Below are positions 1 to 13,660 of a stretch of 64,000 bases of DNA, in pieces. The DNA lies in assembly GCF_001039355.2 (NCBI RefSeq), contig NW_019775785.1, positions 49,018-113,017 on the forward strand, written 5' to 3'. Made by a program: the position numbers and the translations under genes. How positions within the stretch are numbered: position 1 is the first letter of the stretch; the number at the start of each line of letters is the position of its first letter. Under the pieces are notes generated by a model. It had not been told where the DNA came from. It made no database searches and worked only from the letters and a program-made list of their open reading frames with translations. Source of the stretch: Lingula anatina (Eukaryota; Brachiopoda; Lingulata; Lingulida; Lingulidae).

Positions 1-3000
1 TATTTCAGTAACCTTCAGCTTCTCGTTTTCATCTAAGTAATAATAAGCCAACACTGCCTCCTGCTGGTTGGCTTCATGAAGACAGTGTTCAAAGGTATCC
101 ACCAGCTGTTCACACATTTCATCTATGGTGTTGCCACCTATTGGTGGCCCTGTGGAAATTTCTCCATGAAAATCCCTGTGTGGGTTTCTAGCATGGACTT
201 CTATGGGATTGTGACAATCCTCTTCTAGCATGTGGCGCATTTGACTGACTCGACTGATCGTCTTAGAAAGAGGATCATATTTGGCTAATGGTATGATATC
301 TTTAGGAGAATCAATCCCACTTTCACCACCTTTCTGCCACTTTTCAAAGTACGTTGATGTGGTGTATGTTGCCAAATCACCCTGTATGTCAGGTATAAAG
401 CCAGGCTCCTCACTAGCATATGCATCATTTATAGCCACCTGGCAGGTGTATCTGTAAAACAATGAATAAACATGAATTTGTAAAGATTTATAAATTTCCA
501 AACATAACATGCAATTTGACTGGAAAAGTCACAAAGAGGGGTCTTTTTAAATAAGCAAACAAATAAAAACATAAGTATGATTAAACGGGCAGTTATTCTA
601 AAATACTCTTTTAGTCTACTCCTGGTATATCATTCATACTTGAATCTGTGAGCAGAAACCCTGAGTGTCAGAGATAAAGGGAATGCCACAACCAGTATCT
701 AAATCAGTAGGTGTAGAGGCATACTAATAATAGCAATGAATTTGCAGTAATCTCTTAAAACAAGGCTGCGAGCAGTACACTTTAGCTGCAATATCGCCCA
801 TCTTTTTACTTATTTATTAAAGAAGCACCTACCTAGCCATGTACTGTTGGTGGTGATGTTCAACTTTTCTTTTTATCCAATGGATGATCCACATAATTTC
901 TTTTACAGCCCATCTCATATCTGATGGGATGTAAGGCATCCATTCTAAAATCCTTTAAAAGAAAACAAAAAACAGTACAGTACAGTATCATAAAATCATT
1001 GCATTATCCTTGAGAAGAGTTCAAATTCAACATCACATGTACAGGGTGACACCCCCCCCCCCAAAAAAAAAAAAAAAAAAAAAAATTCCATTAAAATAGG
1101 AAGGTCCATCAAATTTCAAGAGATTTACCAATATGTGTATAATGTGAGGAAAGTTGTTATCTTACATGCTAATCTTGTCACTGAAGCTTGCTTGCAAAGG
1201 GGAGTGCAATAAGTTTTTTATAATTTCCACAAAGCTTTTCAGAGTCCAAATAGCAGATATAAGTTATATTATGATAATGATTTACAGATTATATGCCAAA
1301 GAAAGATTTTCATTTGTACTGTCAAACATGACTGTGTACAAAAAGATTCCTTAACATGAGAATCTGCCAACAGAAAAATATCTGTTGACAGGTCCCACGT
1401 GTTTAATAAACCACATGTAATTTGTTGAATTTAGTACTTTTAGCATTCACATTTTATTCATAATCATTTATAGAGGTCAATTTGTAGGGTAGCTAAACTG
1501 TATGAGCATGAAAAATTAACTTACTCCCAGCCTTTGATCATTATTTTGAAACAAGTACACCATCAACTTTAGAAACTCGATGTCCTTATATCTTGTTTAC
1601 AAAGAATTTAATGAGTTTCATGAACTCTTATCTCATGTTTACAAACATAACTCATCAATTAAGGTAATATGTAGCCAGCTAACCTTTGCTTTCGAGATCA
1701 TCACTGCTTGAGGACACTTAAAGTGATTATCAGCATAGAATGCAACATGATATATTGTGCAAATAATAAGTCACCTTTTGGTATGCCAAGATGAACTTAA
1801 AATATGCCAGTTCAACAAAAGTGATCAGTGAATCAAAGAATTTTTAACATGGCTGCATTAACTTCCATAAAAATTTTACAGCATTTAAGTTCATTTGTCG
1901 ATATTAAATCTAGATATTTAGCAAGAAGCAAGAGTATAACAACATGGCAGATTTGTCTTCTGTTCATTACTGACCTGAATGTATAATTATATACTACGTC
2001 TACTGGCAACAGAAGTGGAGAAGTCACGAGAGACAGAAGGCGGAAGCACTTTCTATTGGTTAACCTTGTATATAAGTTACTGTTCACAGAATCACAGGCT
2101 GCTTGTAAGGCTGAAAGTGAAAGTATGAGATCTTTTTTAATTAGAATATGTAGTCTACTTTGAAAAAATCCTTTTATTGAATACAGGAATTTTCAAAATG
2201 TTTAATCTGTTGTGTATACACTTTCTACTTTATATTCCATGTAATGATTTTCTTTCTTTGTTTCTTTAAATTCAAATGGCAGAAAAATTCTTAACAATCT
2301 TATAGTTGTTACAGTAGTCAAATCTGTTACAGTTATAAATCTAACCTCCAACAACGGGAGGGGGGAGGCTGTCTAATAGAGCCACCTGGACCTTCTTCTT
2401 GCATTCATGACATGTGTCTGGGTCATGGTCATCATGATCACTTTCACTGTCATAGTCACTGGTGGATGTACTCTCACTCCCTGCTGGACACTGAGATATA
2501 CTTGACTTTATACTGAAGTGACGCACACAGCTGATCAATGCTGGAAAAAATATATTACTCTTTCCATGAACAAAATGGGCATTTGACAATACCGTACAGC
2601 TTAATATCAATTAATTTAATTTAGAAAAAGTTTCCTGTATAGTTTAAAAATGCTAGTCTTTATACCAAAAATATATGAAAATCTTGAATGCACTTAGGTA
2701 CTGGACAAACTTAACAAAGTATTCTTTTTTTTTCAACAGGAAAATTTAAATAGTTGTGGATTTTATCAATGGGACACACCTATACTTACCATTTCTTTGC
2801 AAATACTTCAGAGCATCATCAAAACCTTGCCTGCACATTTCACTTAAGACCTCTGGGTGGGGTGGGAAGAGGGAGCGTGAAATCCTGTACAAATTGTTAG
2901 ATGAGCACTGCAAGCTGGTGTTGGCCAGGTTTATATGGAGGAAATTGGCAGAGTTGTCATCTGGACAGATATCTGTTTCACCACAAAATGGAGACACTGT

Positions 3001-5191
3001 CACTGTGTTTTCATCAAATACGGGTAAGTTATCAGTGAGAACACCATCCACATACCTCTGCAAAATAAGAATAGGACATTTTAATGCCAGCATTAACCAA
3101 GCAAAAAAAAAAAAACCCTCTTACAGAGGCTTTTTATGGGCTTTTAAAATGCATGGGGTTTTCAAATATTGCTTTTAAAATAAAGTTGAACATTACAAAT
3201 CTGTTTGTTTCACTGTTTTACTCCAGTGCACAAAATCCCATGAGCTACCCCCTTTCCCTATGAACCATGTGACAAATATAAACTAATCCTATTTTCAGTC
3301 AACTCTCTCTCTATATATATACATTTTGACTATGATAATTTACAGAAAAAATTATAAATATTTTAATCAAACTTATATCAGTTGGCACATGCATTACATA
3401 CATTTCTCAGTGCACTTTACATAGGCCTGAAATAAACCTTACTAAGTCCAAAGTCCACAGCCAATAATAAAAGTCCAAAGTCCAAATGAACATGTTGTAC
3501 AAATGCCAAGATATCTAAACTAACAGAAAGCAAACAATGCTATCAGAACAGTGCACTCAGTGCTTACTTTGAACTTCCAGGAAAAATTGTAGTAGACCCT
3601 GTACAGTAATAGTGGTCAGTGGGAGGCGGGGGGGGGGGGGGGGGGGGGGGATCAATTATAAAAATTTTTTTCACTCAAAAAAGTCAACCGTGATGGTAAC
3701 CTAAGTATTGGCACTACAAACAGAAAACCTATTAAAACTTTTAGGTAGGGATTAAAAAGACAACTAACTAATGAGTTAATTCACACTGATAAAGTTTTTA
3801 CTCAATTTTTTAAAATAATGTTGTAACTAGTACCTTGAAATCACACTTGCACAAGACCAGTTTTTGTCACCTTTTATAAAAACTAAAATATTTACAATTT
3901 AAAATCATAACTAATCTCACTTATTTGAAGTGTGATAATAAATTTTAGTGTTGTAAACAGTAATTTTACTCACCACTCCTTTGAAAGATGGAGGCAGCAA
4001 CCCAGAGTAGAATGGAATGTGTGCACTACAAAGCAATGCCTGAGGAAAAACAAAGAATCTATAATCAACACATATATCATCAACAAATAATGCAACATCA
4101 TCATGTCTCATCATTTTGTTCCATTTTCACTGCAAAAGCAAGCAAAATTTCTCCAAACCTTCAATCATCAATCCATCTTAACAATTATTTTATACTTTAC
4201 ATTTTATATTTTACTGTTACTTGATTTTTGGTGCCAGTTATCTCTTTTGGCAAAAATTACTCTTTACGCAGAACAGCTAAAGCAAATTAAAATTGTATCT
4301 TTTTTAGCCAGTATTTCACAAAATTTGAGTGTTATATATAGGACATTATTTTGTAATAGTACACCTGCATCACTATTACCTCTATCAATTCTTCATTTGA
4401 TTCAAATTGTGACACTGTTACATTGGCTCTATCAGAAACCCTTGTCATAGATATGTATACTTTATTGGTGCAGATTTCATATGCATTAGCTGGGAGGATG
4501 GTATTGAGGCCATCCTTCAGAAGTCGGACTAAGTGAAAACTAGGATGTAAGGGTCCCAGTGCCCTGGCACGAGCTTTTGATGTAATCCGTAACCAGTAGC
4601 TGGTGACTTCTCCTAAAAAACAAACAAAAAGAAACAGTAATCACAGCATGGGCATTGATTCAGGAATAACATAGATATAAATTTACTGAAACCAATCAGA
4701 ATATTTCCTTAAAATCTTAGAATAAGCAAGGGAAGAAAAAAATGCTGGCTTAATATAGGCGGTGGTCTAGTTTATTAATGCAATTCAAATTTAAGTAACT
4801 AAAACTCGATTAATTTTTTCCAATACTGAAATAGGAGCAAGTGACGTTTGCTAACTGGCTGTCACAATTACATGCTGCTGATATACAGTGTACAAGTGTG
4901 GACGTTACACTGCATGCCGTTTTACTTCTGCTAGTGTACATGTATCCTCAATCTCTTTTAGAAGCATTCGCATAATCCTAGCAAATATTGCATCTATTTT
5001 AAAATTTAGTAAAGCTTCTTACCTAATGGACAATTTGTTACAAGGCACACTGCTGCTAACGCCCCAGCGCTGGCGCCTAGCACTTTGAAATCAGGGTCAG
5101 ATATCAAATGCGGTGCATGTACTCTAAAACAGCTAGCAACTCCTACATGATATATGCCTAAAAATCCACACCCAGAGAAAGAGATGTTCAT
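1..5191 (-). CDS. PNPLA2: PNPLA2/ATGL-like patatin-domain triglyceride lipase, paralogue 1 (3' end outside window)
   Basis: Probable adipose triglyceride lipase orthologue, which in animals starts triacylglycerol breakdown at lipid droplets. Coding exons, 5' to 3' on the minus strand: 5191-5023, 4612-4380, 4039-3974, 3057-2790, 2540-2346, 2110-1975, 952-833, 451-<1. All have AG/GT borders and the frame stays open. The start at 5191 gives an [12 protein letters not shown] beginning, matching the family; an in-frame ATG 42 bases upstream is less likely. Visible patatin features: glycine-rich oxyanion loop GCGFLG (residues 7-12), nucleophile Ser41 in GASAG, and catalytic Asp160 in VDGV, where vertebrate ATGL has DGG. 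The region ending in LQRN and the following hydrophobic segment match ATGL beyond the patatin fold. Exon 5 is Asp/His/Ser-rich and 12 bases shorter than in the paralogue at 14778. The last exon runs off the window edge, so the C-terminus is missing. PNPLA3- or PNPLA1-like naming is possible; the ATGL group is well supported. Confidence 0.9.
1052..1085. repeat. Poly-C then poly-A homopolymer run
   Basis: About 11 C followed by about 23 A, in the intron of the first lipase gene between coding exons 7 and 6. Low-complexity sequence; its exact length is likely unreliable. Confidence 0.9.
3628..3650. repeat. Poly-G tract
   Basis: An unbroken run of about 23 G in the intron of the first lipase gene between coding exons 4 and 3. 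A G-run of this length on the non-template strand could form a quadruplex; its length may be an assembly estimate. Confidence 0.9.
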
Positions 5192-5671
5192 GTTCCCTAG
5201 GATCCAACTATAATATCCTGTTTCTCTTTTCAAATGACTTTAAAAATACAATTTTCAGTCATGAATCCAGCTCTTCGTTTCTCACAGGAAAACTCAGCTC
5301 TGTCCAGACTCTTACATGTTACGCAAAATCGTATGTTTACAACTTCTGTCAGACGAAGCTTTGATTGGCCAATAATTGTGTCGTGACCCTCAAGGTCAAC
5401 ACAGGCATGTTTTATATTTTGAAATCTACATTCACTCTTCGCTTTAAATAGTCATATTTGAAAATGATTACAAAAATATCATTATAGATGTTTTTGATAG
5501 TTATAGTTTTGAATTTGATGAGACAGGTGCGATAGTCAATAACAATAAACTGCGCAAATCTATGTTGCCGGTGAAAAATTAAGGCAATATGGCGGGAGGA
5601 AGCATGCTGAAGTAAATGCAACGCCGTTATGCTTTGATAAGTGATGCTTCAAAGTACGCATCAGCTTTAAA
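5192..5671. promoter_or_regulatory. Divergent promoter between lipase 1 and SAAL1
   Basis: Only 480 bases separate the start codons of the minus-strand lipase and plus-strand SAAL1. Near its middle, 5363-5373 reads GATTGGCCAAT, which puts a CCAAT box on both strands back to back, a common arrangement in bidirectional promoters. No TATA box is evident. A GC-richer patch with ATGGCGGGAG lies at about 5589. Transcription start sites cannot be placed from sequence alone. Confidence 0.5.
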
Positions 5672-8600
5672 ATGGGAGAAAGTAAGTACCACAGACAAAA
5701 CTGCATTTGTGAGAACAGCCAGAACAGCTTTTCCTCTTTGCATATGCGATTTGGCTTATGATTTTTTTTTGCAAGAAACTTAATTAGCTGTTCGGTTTAT
5801 AGTTTATACATCATATGTAAAACTTCACGCTCAGTCAGGGTGGGGGTTACCTGTTTGACTAAGGTGGGATGGGGTTGGAGGTGCATTTGTTGTCAAGTGT
5901 AAAAAAAATTTTTTTGACCCTTCATGTAGGTTAAACATGCTGCTCATATTCTCCCATTGAATTCATGGTTCAGAAATTTGAATAAATAAATGTTTTAAGA
6001 TTGTTAAACTTTATACCAATGTACATCTACATTGCTCAAACAATTGTAACTGTATACAACAAACATGTCCATGATGTGGTAGTAGCAGGATAAAAATATC
6101 AGTGGAGGTTTGCATAGAAATGACCTATTATCATCGACAGCAAGTGCAATGTCCTTGGCACTGAATGGAATCAAAACAATTAAAGGGTTACTGAATGTTC
6201 CCGTGATAACATTTATCTGTCATCAATTATATATCAATTATTATATAAGTATATTACTTTAACCTTTGCATTATTATCCTGATGAAGCAACTAATGATTG
6301 CTTCAGTTTTATATAAGTGTTATATATGCCCATTATAAGACAGTTTTGAATTTTATTAATGAACTTTTTGCAGCATGGAATCCTTCCCCACCTCGGGAGT
6401 TAACTGAAGAAAATGCAGAAATATTCACTGCAGACAACATTGGAAATACTGTATACAGCAAACACTGGCTCTTCACTACTCTCATGAAACTTATACAGGT
6501 ATTTTTTTAAAGATTGAAGACAATGATTAAAATAAGCAAAAGATAATGATTGCTCAGTGATATAGCATGTCTTTTTTTGTTAATTTGTTTATTTTGATAA
6601 AGGAAATTTTATGAGCCCCTAATAATAATATTATTATTTTTTATATTTATTTATTTATTTTATTAAAATTATTATTTTATTTTTTTGTTTACTCACATAA
6701 AATTAGTAAGACAAGCCTATTAATTTTGGTATATTTTATGCACTCTCTTTCTTCTAGGAAGTAGACAAACACGAAGAAAATAAAGATCAAGAGCAAGAGA
6801 CAGAACTTGGAACCGATGTAGATGAAAATTTGCAAGATGAACTGTGTAAACTGTGGGACATGTCCATGGACATGGTATGCAGTATGGACAAGATTGTGCA
6901 CCCATTGTCTGTTTTAGATGATGAATAACATATAAAGATATTAAAATATCCGACACAACATTGTGATGAAGTAGGATGTTGCATTTTGTAATACCTTGCT
7001 GATATTAAAATATAAATTATATAAACACATGTGTACTTAAGTTGTAAATAGTTATAAATTATTCTGCTGATTTTTCAGGAAGTGGTGAAGTTTCTGATGG
7101 AGTTCAAGGCAATAGAAATTCTTACTGGTGCTATTGCCAAAAGTAAGGCACCAAGGATCACAGTAAGATTTATTTTAATTATTTTTGTTGATAAAAAAAA
7201 TTGAAGAAAAAATATGGAGTAATTTATTAAAAGTGAAGCAGTAAGATCTTTTGAAAACAGTTTTCTCTAATTAACTTAAAGAGTAATGAGTAAAGACTGA
7301 TCAATAATGCAATCTTTTATATTTTATGGAATTGTTTAACAATCTTCCCTTTTTTCTAGGAAATTTGTGTTGGTATTCTGGGTAATATGGTTTGCGATCC
7401 AAATGCCAGTAAAACGATGTCTGAAAACAGCAAATTGATGTAAGTAATTATTGGTACTAAAGTTATCACTTTATTTATATCAGGGACACATTATTCTGAT
7501 ATAAAATGGCATATAGTTGAGTCCAATATCATTTTGTCAAAGTGTGCCACGATCACTGCCACCCTTGGTTCTTGTCATCAGAAGAAAAATTTTATATTAA
7601 ATTATAGGCTGTAAAGTGTTCTGCTTCAGTTCTGTTTTTATGCCTTGTGCATAGTGTCCATTGTACATAGACTTGTTGTCAGCAGTTTCTCTTTTGTTCT
7701 AGCGAGTTGAGCTTGCTGCTACTTGAAAGCCCAGACTCTCCCACTTTAGTTGAAACAACAAGGTAAAATGATTGTTCTGTTGAAAAGATGAAATAAATAA
7801 ATGTGTATAAATGTAGTCTATTCTTTGTCCTGTCATTTGTGCCTTACTTTTTGGGGTTAATGAAGTTAGTAGGGAAAAAGCCTTAAATGGCCCTCTTGCT
7901 GTTATAATAAAATAATAAATTTTTAAAAAAGGAACATATGTTGACAGGTTTCTCCACACTTGTCTGTCCTCCTCATGTCCAGAACCATGGATCACAGCCA
8001 TAAAAGAATCTGAGCAGGTGATGGAGAGTGTTACATTTATCTTCAAGAGTTCTACAAACAGTAAGTGTCAATGTGTATCGCTATATACTAAACCTACAGC
8101 CAGGTCATTTTATGATTGGTACATTAAAGTAAACTGAAAAAACACACTAAATAAAAGAAAACATGGGTGAAGGTGAGAAGCTGAAAAACCACCAGCTCTT
8201 GGTTTGTTAACTATACTCTTTGCCTAGTTGTATTGGTAAATAATAGATTATACTACATGCTGGATATCCCAAGAAGTTGACCAGAATTCAAGGAAATCCT
8301 ACATTTTTTCTTCAGATGATCTTCTCAAGAATGCAGCATGTTTTGTGGACAAATTACTGGACATGAAAGAGAACATCTGTGAACAGTGGGCCACAGAGAA
8401 CTTTGTATTGGCTCTACTTGAGGCCATCAAACAAATAGGGTAAGCCAGTGGGAGATTCCTTATTGATATTCAGTTTTCACTTTAATTTACAAAGATTATC
8501 TGCATCTGACCATTTGAATTTGATGTTGTATAATATATGAAAAATATGTTTGTTACTAAATTCATAGCATAAAAACCTTGATCTTCAAAATGTGATATGT

Positions 8601-10530
8601 TCATATATAATGATCTTGATAGTGATTTTTGCTGCATGTGGTTTCTTTTGCAGCGCCAAACCAAGTGAAATGTTAGAAAATTTTTTCCATATATTTCAAC
8701 TTTTAACAACTACACAAGAAGGTGTGCCTGTCATAGGTTAGTGGGATTTCTGTAATTATTCTACTTACTTTATCTATTCTAGAGCAGATCTTCCAGTGAT
8801 TAGTGTGTGTGAATTTCCCCTTTTTTAGCTTAAAAGACTTAAATAAATGTGTGTAAGTTTATTTAGACTGATCTGCAATAATGGGTGATTTATTATCTAT
8901 GAAAACTGAGTTATATAAATGGGTTAATAAATTATTTTTAAAACTTTTATTAATTATTATTATCATTTCAATAAATCAAATTTTCGGAAAATTAACAGGT
9001 ATAATACTACCAGTGTAATCAAATACTTTCATCTGCAGTTAGCCAGAGTGACTTCATAGTGGAGCCCATCATGAAGTTTTTAGTCCACCTTTGTGAGGAT
9101 GAAATCATCAGTATCACTGGCCATGAGAACTCCATTGCATCAGCTATAAGTGTACTTAACACTGTCCTCACCTCATCTGAGGGCACCATTGCCTTACTTA
9201 CAGAAGGTAATTGATTAACACGAAAACATACATGTAGATCAACATATTTTCATTACCACAAACTTGTTTTGAATAGCAGAAACATCATAGAACAAAATAC
9301 AGGAAATAGTTGCCTGATTACTTGAATAAAGTTTTTTTTTCATGTATTCTCTATTTATTTCCTAGTTATAAAGAAAATGTTAAAATTTAGTCTGCTATAA
9401 AAAAAGGACAAAAAGTACATTTAATTCCAAAGAAAAAGCAACATTTACATGCTTCCACCTCGGTTACCATATGCTTTTTGACAAGCTTTCAATGTATTTT
9501 TATTTTCCTGTGCAGATAAACAGCTAATGCGTTGCCTTCTTAAAGTGTTGGAGGCAGCCTGCTGCAAACTTAACAAAAATGCTCCCCCAAGACACAAGTC
9601 TACAGATCAAAGATCTGCCAGTATATCTGACAGCAAATCCTTGGAAATTATGCAAAATAAACAAAAGCAGCCAAACACAACAGACTCCGAAAAGACAGGA
9701 GATGAAGGCACACAATCTGACTCAGCTGAAAGTAATGCAACATCGAAAGAAACCAAAGTGACTTTCTCAAAACCACAAGAAGCAGAAGCTGGTGGAGATG
9801 CTGTGTTTGGAGAAGGGGGCAGAAATGGTACAGAGGAGATAAAATCTTCATCTCAAAATGATCTCAATCGCTCAGACAGTTATGATGAGGAGGCTACAAA
9901 GTTGTTATACTCAGTGCTGCAGGGCTTCTGTAGAGATGTGGTCTTGGCTTTGCATCAGGTGAATTTTTACGTATCTTGTTATAGTTTGTCATTGTTGTTT
10001 AAACATTCACAGCAGTTCTGTCCAGACTTGGTGTTAAATATATATTGCCCAGGAAAGCATTTTATGGAAAACTAACAGTATACTTATAGGTTTTGTTGGG
10101 ATTAAAGGTAAATGAAACCAAGCTTGGAATTGTATCACAATGGAAAGTTGTTAGGTGTCCTTATTCTGTATGCAATTTGATGATTTTCAACAACAATTAA
10201 ACTTTAAACATTTCAATCCAATGTGAAGTGATTATATACACATTTTGATTTAATATGTAGCTGGAAGACCCAGATGATGAAGATGAAGAGAACACAGAAC
10301 CTGAGGAACTTATCACTCCAAAATGTCTTGAGTACATGGAGACTTCATGTAGTAGGGACCGAATCAAGCATTTACTGAAAACGCTAAGAAAGGAGAAAAA
10401 AACTCAGTCTAACGTCTCAGAAGATGATGGGGACGAGGATATAAATCATTTACAACTGTTTCAGGATGTTGCAGAGAGATATGATATGGAGAGGCTGAAG
10501 AGAATATACCACGATGCATTGAGGACTTGA
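5672..10530 (+). CDS. SAAL1: SAAL1 (serum amyloid A-like 1) orthologue, armadillo-like protein
   Basis: Conserved animal protein with an armadillo-like helical fold; in mammals it is linked to cell proliferation (SPACIA1), with molecular role unsettled. Coding exons: 5672-5681, 6374-6498, 6758-6874, 7079-7162, 7360-7439, 7703-7762, 7948-8060, 8316-8439, 8654-8736, 9039-9206, 9516-9958, 10261-10530. They sum to 1677 bases, 558 residues plus TGA, with every junction in phase. The first coding exon is only 10 bases (ATG GGA GAA A) and joins the next to give METWNPSPP-like sequence, matching the NPSPP start of vertebrate SAAL1. Other family marks are [20 protein letters not shown] and [13 protein letters not shown]. 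The protein is longer than the ~474-residue human form because exon 11 holds a Ser/Glu/Lys-rich, probably disordered linker. The C-terminus is acidic, ending in a helical [11 protein letters not shown] tail. The next gene downstream is a second lipase. Confidence 0.92.
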
Positions 10531-11684
10531 ATGAAAATGACTTGTTATTTTGTAAAAAAATGACTGATATATTTGTTATTATATTTTTTATCCTGATAAG
10601 GACTGATAAAACATTTTTTTCATGATGATTGATGAAGCAAGGAATGGATATGTATCTAAAGGAGGTCATTATAGCAGGAATGACAAAATCAGCTTCATTT
10701 ACTGTCATCTTAAAGGGAACACTCATATAACATATTGTCTCTTGACAAGCATGGTGAAATATTTTTGTTGCTTTACCGAACAATTTGAAGGGGCTTTGTC
10801 ATAGCAGTAATATGTTAATTAAAAATATGCAATGTGCTAGAAATCGAGCTTTTTTTTCTTTTTTTTTAGGATATAAAATGATTTGTGAGTTCTCCAATAC
10901 GCAGTTATTTTAAAATGCTTGTAAAATATATGAAGAATTTTTAATAAGTGAAAACTGTAAAACTGGTACAATTTAAATTACAATTGGATAGAATACTGAT
11001 ACTTAAACTTTAAACTTTTTGTGGATCTGTTCTTAGTAACATGCCTGAAGATATGTATAACTTTGCACAGATTTGGTCATTTTAATCCAAGGTTTCTATT
11101 TAGTATATTTTAATATTGCTACAGACTTTAGTTACAGCTGAAACACATACTTGTTGTAATTGCAATAATAGATGACATCATTGTTTATTATCAAATAAGT
11201 ATTTTGCTATATATTTTCTTTGTATTAATTACAGTTTTGTATATATGGACAAAAATACAACAATGGATATGGTGAAGTATGGACAAGGGAAATCATCTGA
11301 GGAGGCCCAAAGTCTCGCTTAGTCTTACTTGGTGTAAAATCGAGTGAGATTTTGTGAGATTTGGGAGTGCAGTTAGAAATAATGGCAGACTAGGGAGTGT
11401 GGTGCAGCAATGAATAAAATCTGACAGTTTATCCATTGATATTTTCTGTTTGTTTGTGCTGTCTAATGACAGTCTATTGCACAACAGTACAAATTCATGC
11501 TTTTTGTGTCACTATTGCTTTTTAAGACAATGTAAATGGTACATACAGTTTCACTACCCTCTACCAGGGTGACAGATTGATTTTCCACAGATATGTCTAT
11601 AGATAAATAGACAGTCATTTGGCTCTGAGTAACCAATTCACTCGATTCAGCAAAAAATGCCCACAATAATAACTGCGGCCCTGG

Positions 11685-12190
11685 TAAGGGTACAGTTTCA
11701 CCCTTATCAGTAATATAATTCCACTCTGTGCAGATTTTTGCATATTTCCTAGTCTTATATTACGTCACACTGTTCCAACAGGCTCAAGTGATTTCCATTT
11801 CCATGACAAACTTTTGTCAATATTTTATGAACATGAAAAGACATCAATTTGGAAATGTTTGTTTTTGTAGAGTACTGTTTACATCAGTCCCTTAACTTTT
11901 CTTCTCTGAAATGCAGTATTTTTATACTTATTTACTAAAAAAAATTATATTGTATTATACCATTCCCCAAAATGTATTGATCCATGTCCCTTCATTTATT
12001 TATTTATTTATTTTTGATTTAGCAGCATTTATACCAGGTAGTGTAACATTTTTCTTTGTCATGAAATTAAATATAACCGTGTGAAGGGGTTTGGTGTTAC
12101 ATATAAGAAATAGTTATTTTAATGTATGCAACCCCCTTATTCTGTTAGCATAGGGCAGTAGGTGACAATTTCCTTTGTTGACTTATATAA
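11685..12190 (+). repeat. Diverged direct repeat, copy X
   Basis: Shares blocks in the same order with 13420-13660: a piece with GTCACACTGT.CCAACAG and TCAAGTGATTTCCA near 11765-11800, then TGAAATTAAATATAACCGTGTG near 12061 and TTCTGTTAGCATAGGGCA near 12140. Copy Y has the same blocks closer together, so one copy has an insertion or the other a deletion. Unclassified. Confidence 0.55.
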
Positions 12191-12867
12191 AACCTTTTTA
12201 GAAATGCTACCAGCTCCTGTTTTTGATTATATGGCCACTAAAACTGTTGTCTAGTAACCTTTGTTATCATGGATAGTTGAAAAAAATTGGCATTTTATTT
12301 GAACATTATTACCTGTCTGCATTGTTCAGAGGCATAATGTCATTGTTGGGAAATTGATTGACAGCTACGAGCCATTCAATCAGTATTTTGTGGAAATAGT
12401 TGGGTTTTCTGATATGCAAGATAAGGTGGCATCTACTAGTACTTTTTATCACTGTAGGCTGGGCATTCTGTCAAGTGGGAAGAATTTGATGTGCAGTCCT
12501 TTGAAACACACTACCTCATTAATAAGTATAGTTTGGTTTATTATCAGTGTGTCAAAAACACGCAAGTCAATACCTGACAAAACTGATTTTATCATACCTG
12601 TCCAACTGAAGTACCTGTGAAGGAGAGATTGTAAATTTACCGATAAGTATTTCCATTGGTTACTTGGGGAGTCACTGATCTGGATTTACCTTTTGTCAAT
12701 CAGTGCAATGTTTCACGCTGTCCGATCAAAAGCATGTCAGACTTTTTTGCATTTTCTGTAGTCACCATTTCAGCTTTATTTTATTTCCACACATTCACGG
12801 AAATAAACTACTATTACTTCTACTACTAGGCTAAATTAAAGTGTAGACAAAATACGAGGCGCTGAGC

Positions 12868-12926
12868 TTTACGCTAAATATTACCGAGTAGATAATTGGC
12901 GAGGTAATACATGTATTTAGCGTAAA
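12868..12926. repeat. Short inverted repeat (hairpin)
   Basis: Arms TTTACGCTAAATA...TTACC and GGTAATA...TATTTAGCGTAAA are reverse complements apart from a small internal gap. Could be a remnant of a palindromic element; no target duplication recognised. Confidence 0.55.
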
Positions 12927-13419
12927 TCTCACAATCATTTTAAAACTCGTTACAATGTTGAAAAATAGGATAAATCACCGAACAACGATCGTGGCTCGGT
13001 ACGATTTAGTTGTTAGTTGCTACTTCCTGTTTTTCACAAGGTTCTTAAAGGACTCTGAAACATCGTTATAATTGCAGCAGATGCCATAAAACACCAAATA
13101 ATAATTAGATATGGGCATATCAGATAACATGCATACAAAATTGCATATGACAACGATTTACAATCTCGCGGGACTGTTTTCCTTGACGTTCTTTGTTCCG
13201 CTGTTAAGTTTTCATATGTCCCATATTTCGAGAAGTATTCACTGCCCAAAATACCAAAAATAAAAAATTATCTTACCATGCCGTTGGAAACCCCGCTCTA
13301 GCTCTGTTCATAAACCCTGACGCTCTAAATGACCAATTGCACTAAATAAGGGGATCCTATAGAATCGTGTACATGTAGATCCCTTGAATGTAGCAGAAAG
13401 TGGCGTGTTGAACACTACA

Positions 13420-13660
13420 ACAAGCACATACAGTTTCATCCTTACCACTAATAAGTTAACTCAACCTCATGCAGATTCACGTCACACTGTATCAACAGCC
13501 TCAGGTGATTTCCAGCATTTGATAACTTTATGCCAAGTGCGCTCATATATTTCTCTGTCATAAAATGAAATATAACTGTGTGGTGGAGTTGCAAGCTCCC
13601 TCATAATATTCCGTTAGCATGGGGCATTTAATAAAAGAAGCATTTTGCTTTGTAAACCTG
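13420..13660 (+). repeat. Diverged direct repeat, copy Y
   Basis: Second copy of the sequence at 11685-12190, recognisable by CACGTCACACTGTATCAACAG, TCAGGTGATTTCCAG, GAAATATAACTGTGTG and CCGTTAGCATGGGGCA in the same order. It lies about 1.1 kb upstream of the second lipase start. Confidence 0.55.

Noticed and set aside
9527-10075. 182-codon frame as a separate gene
   Set aside because: It is SAAL1 exon 11 read through its splice donor at 9959 into the intron.
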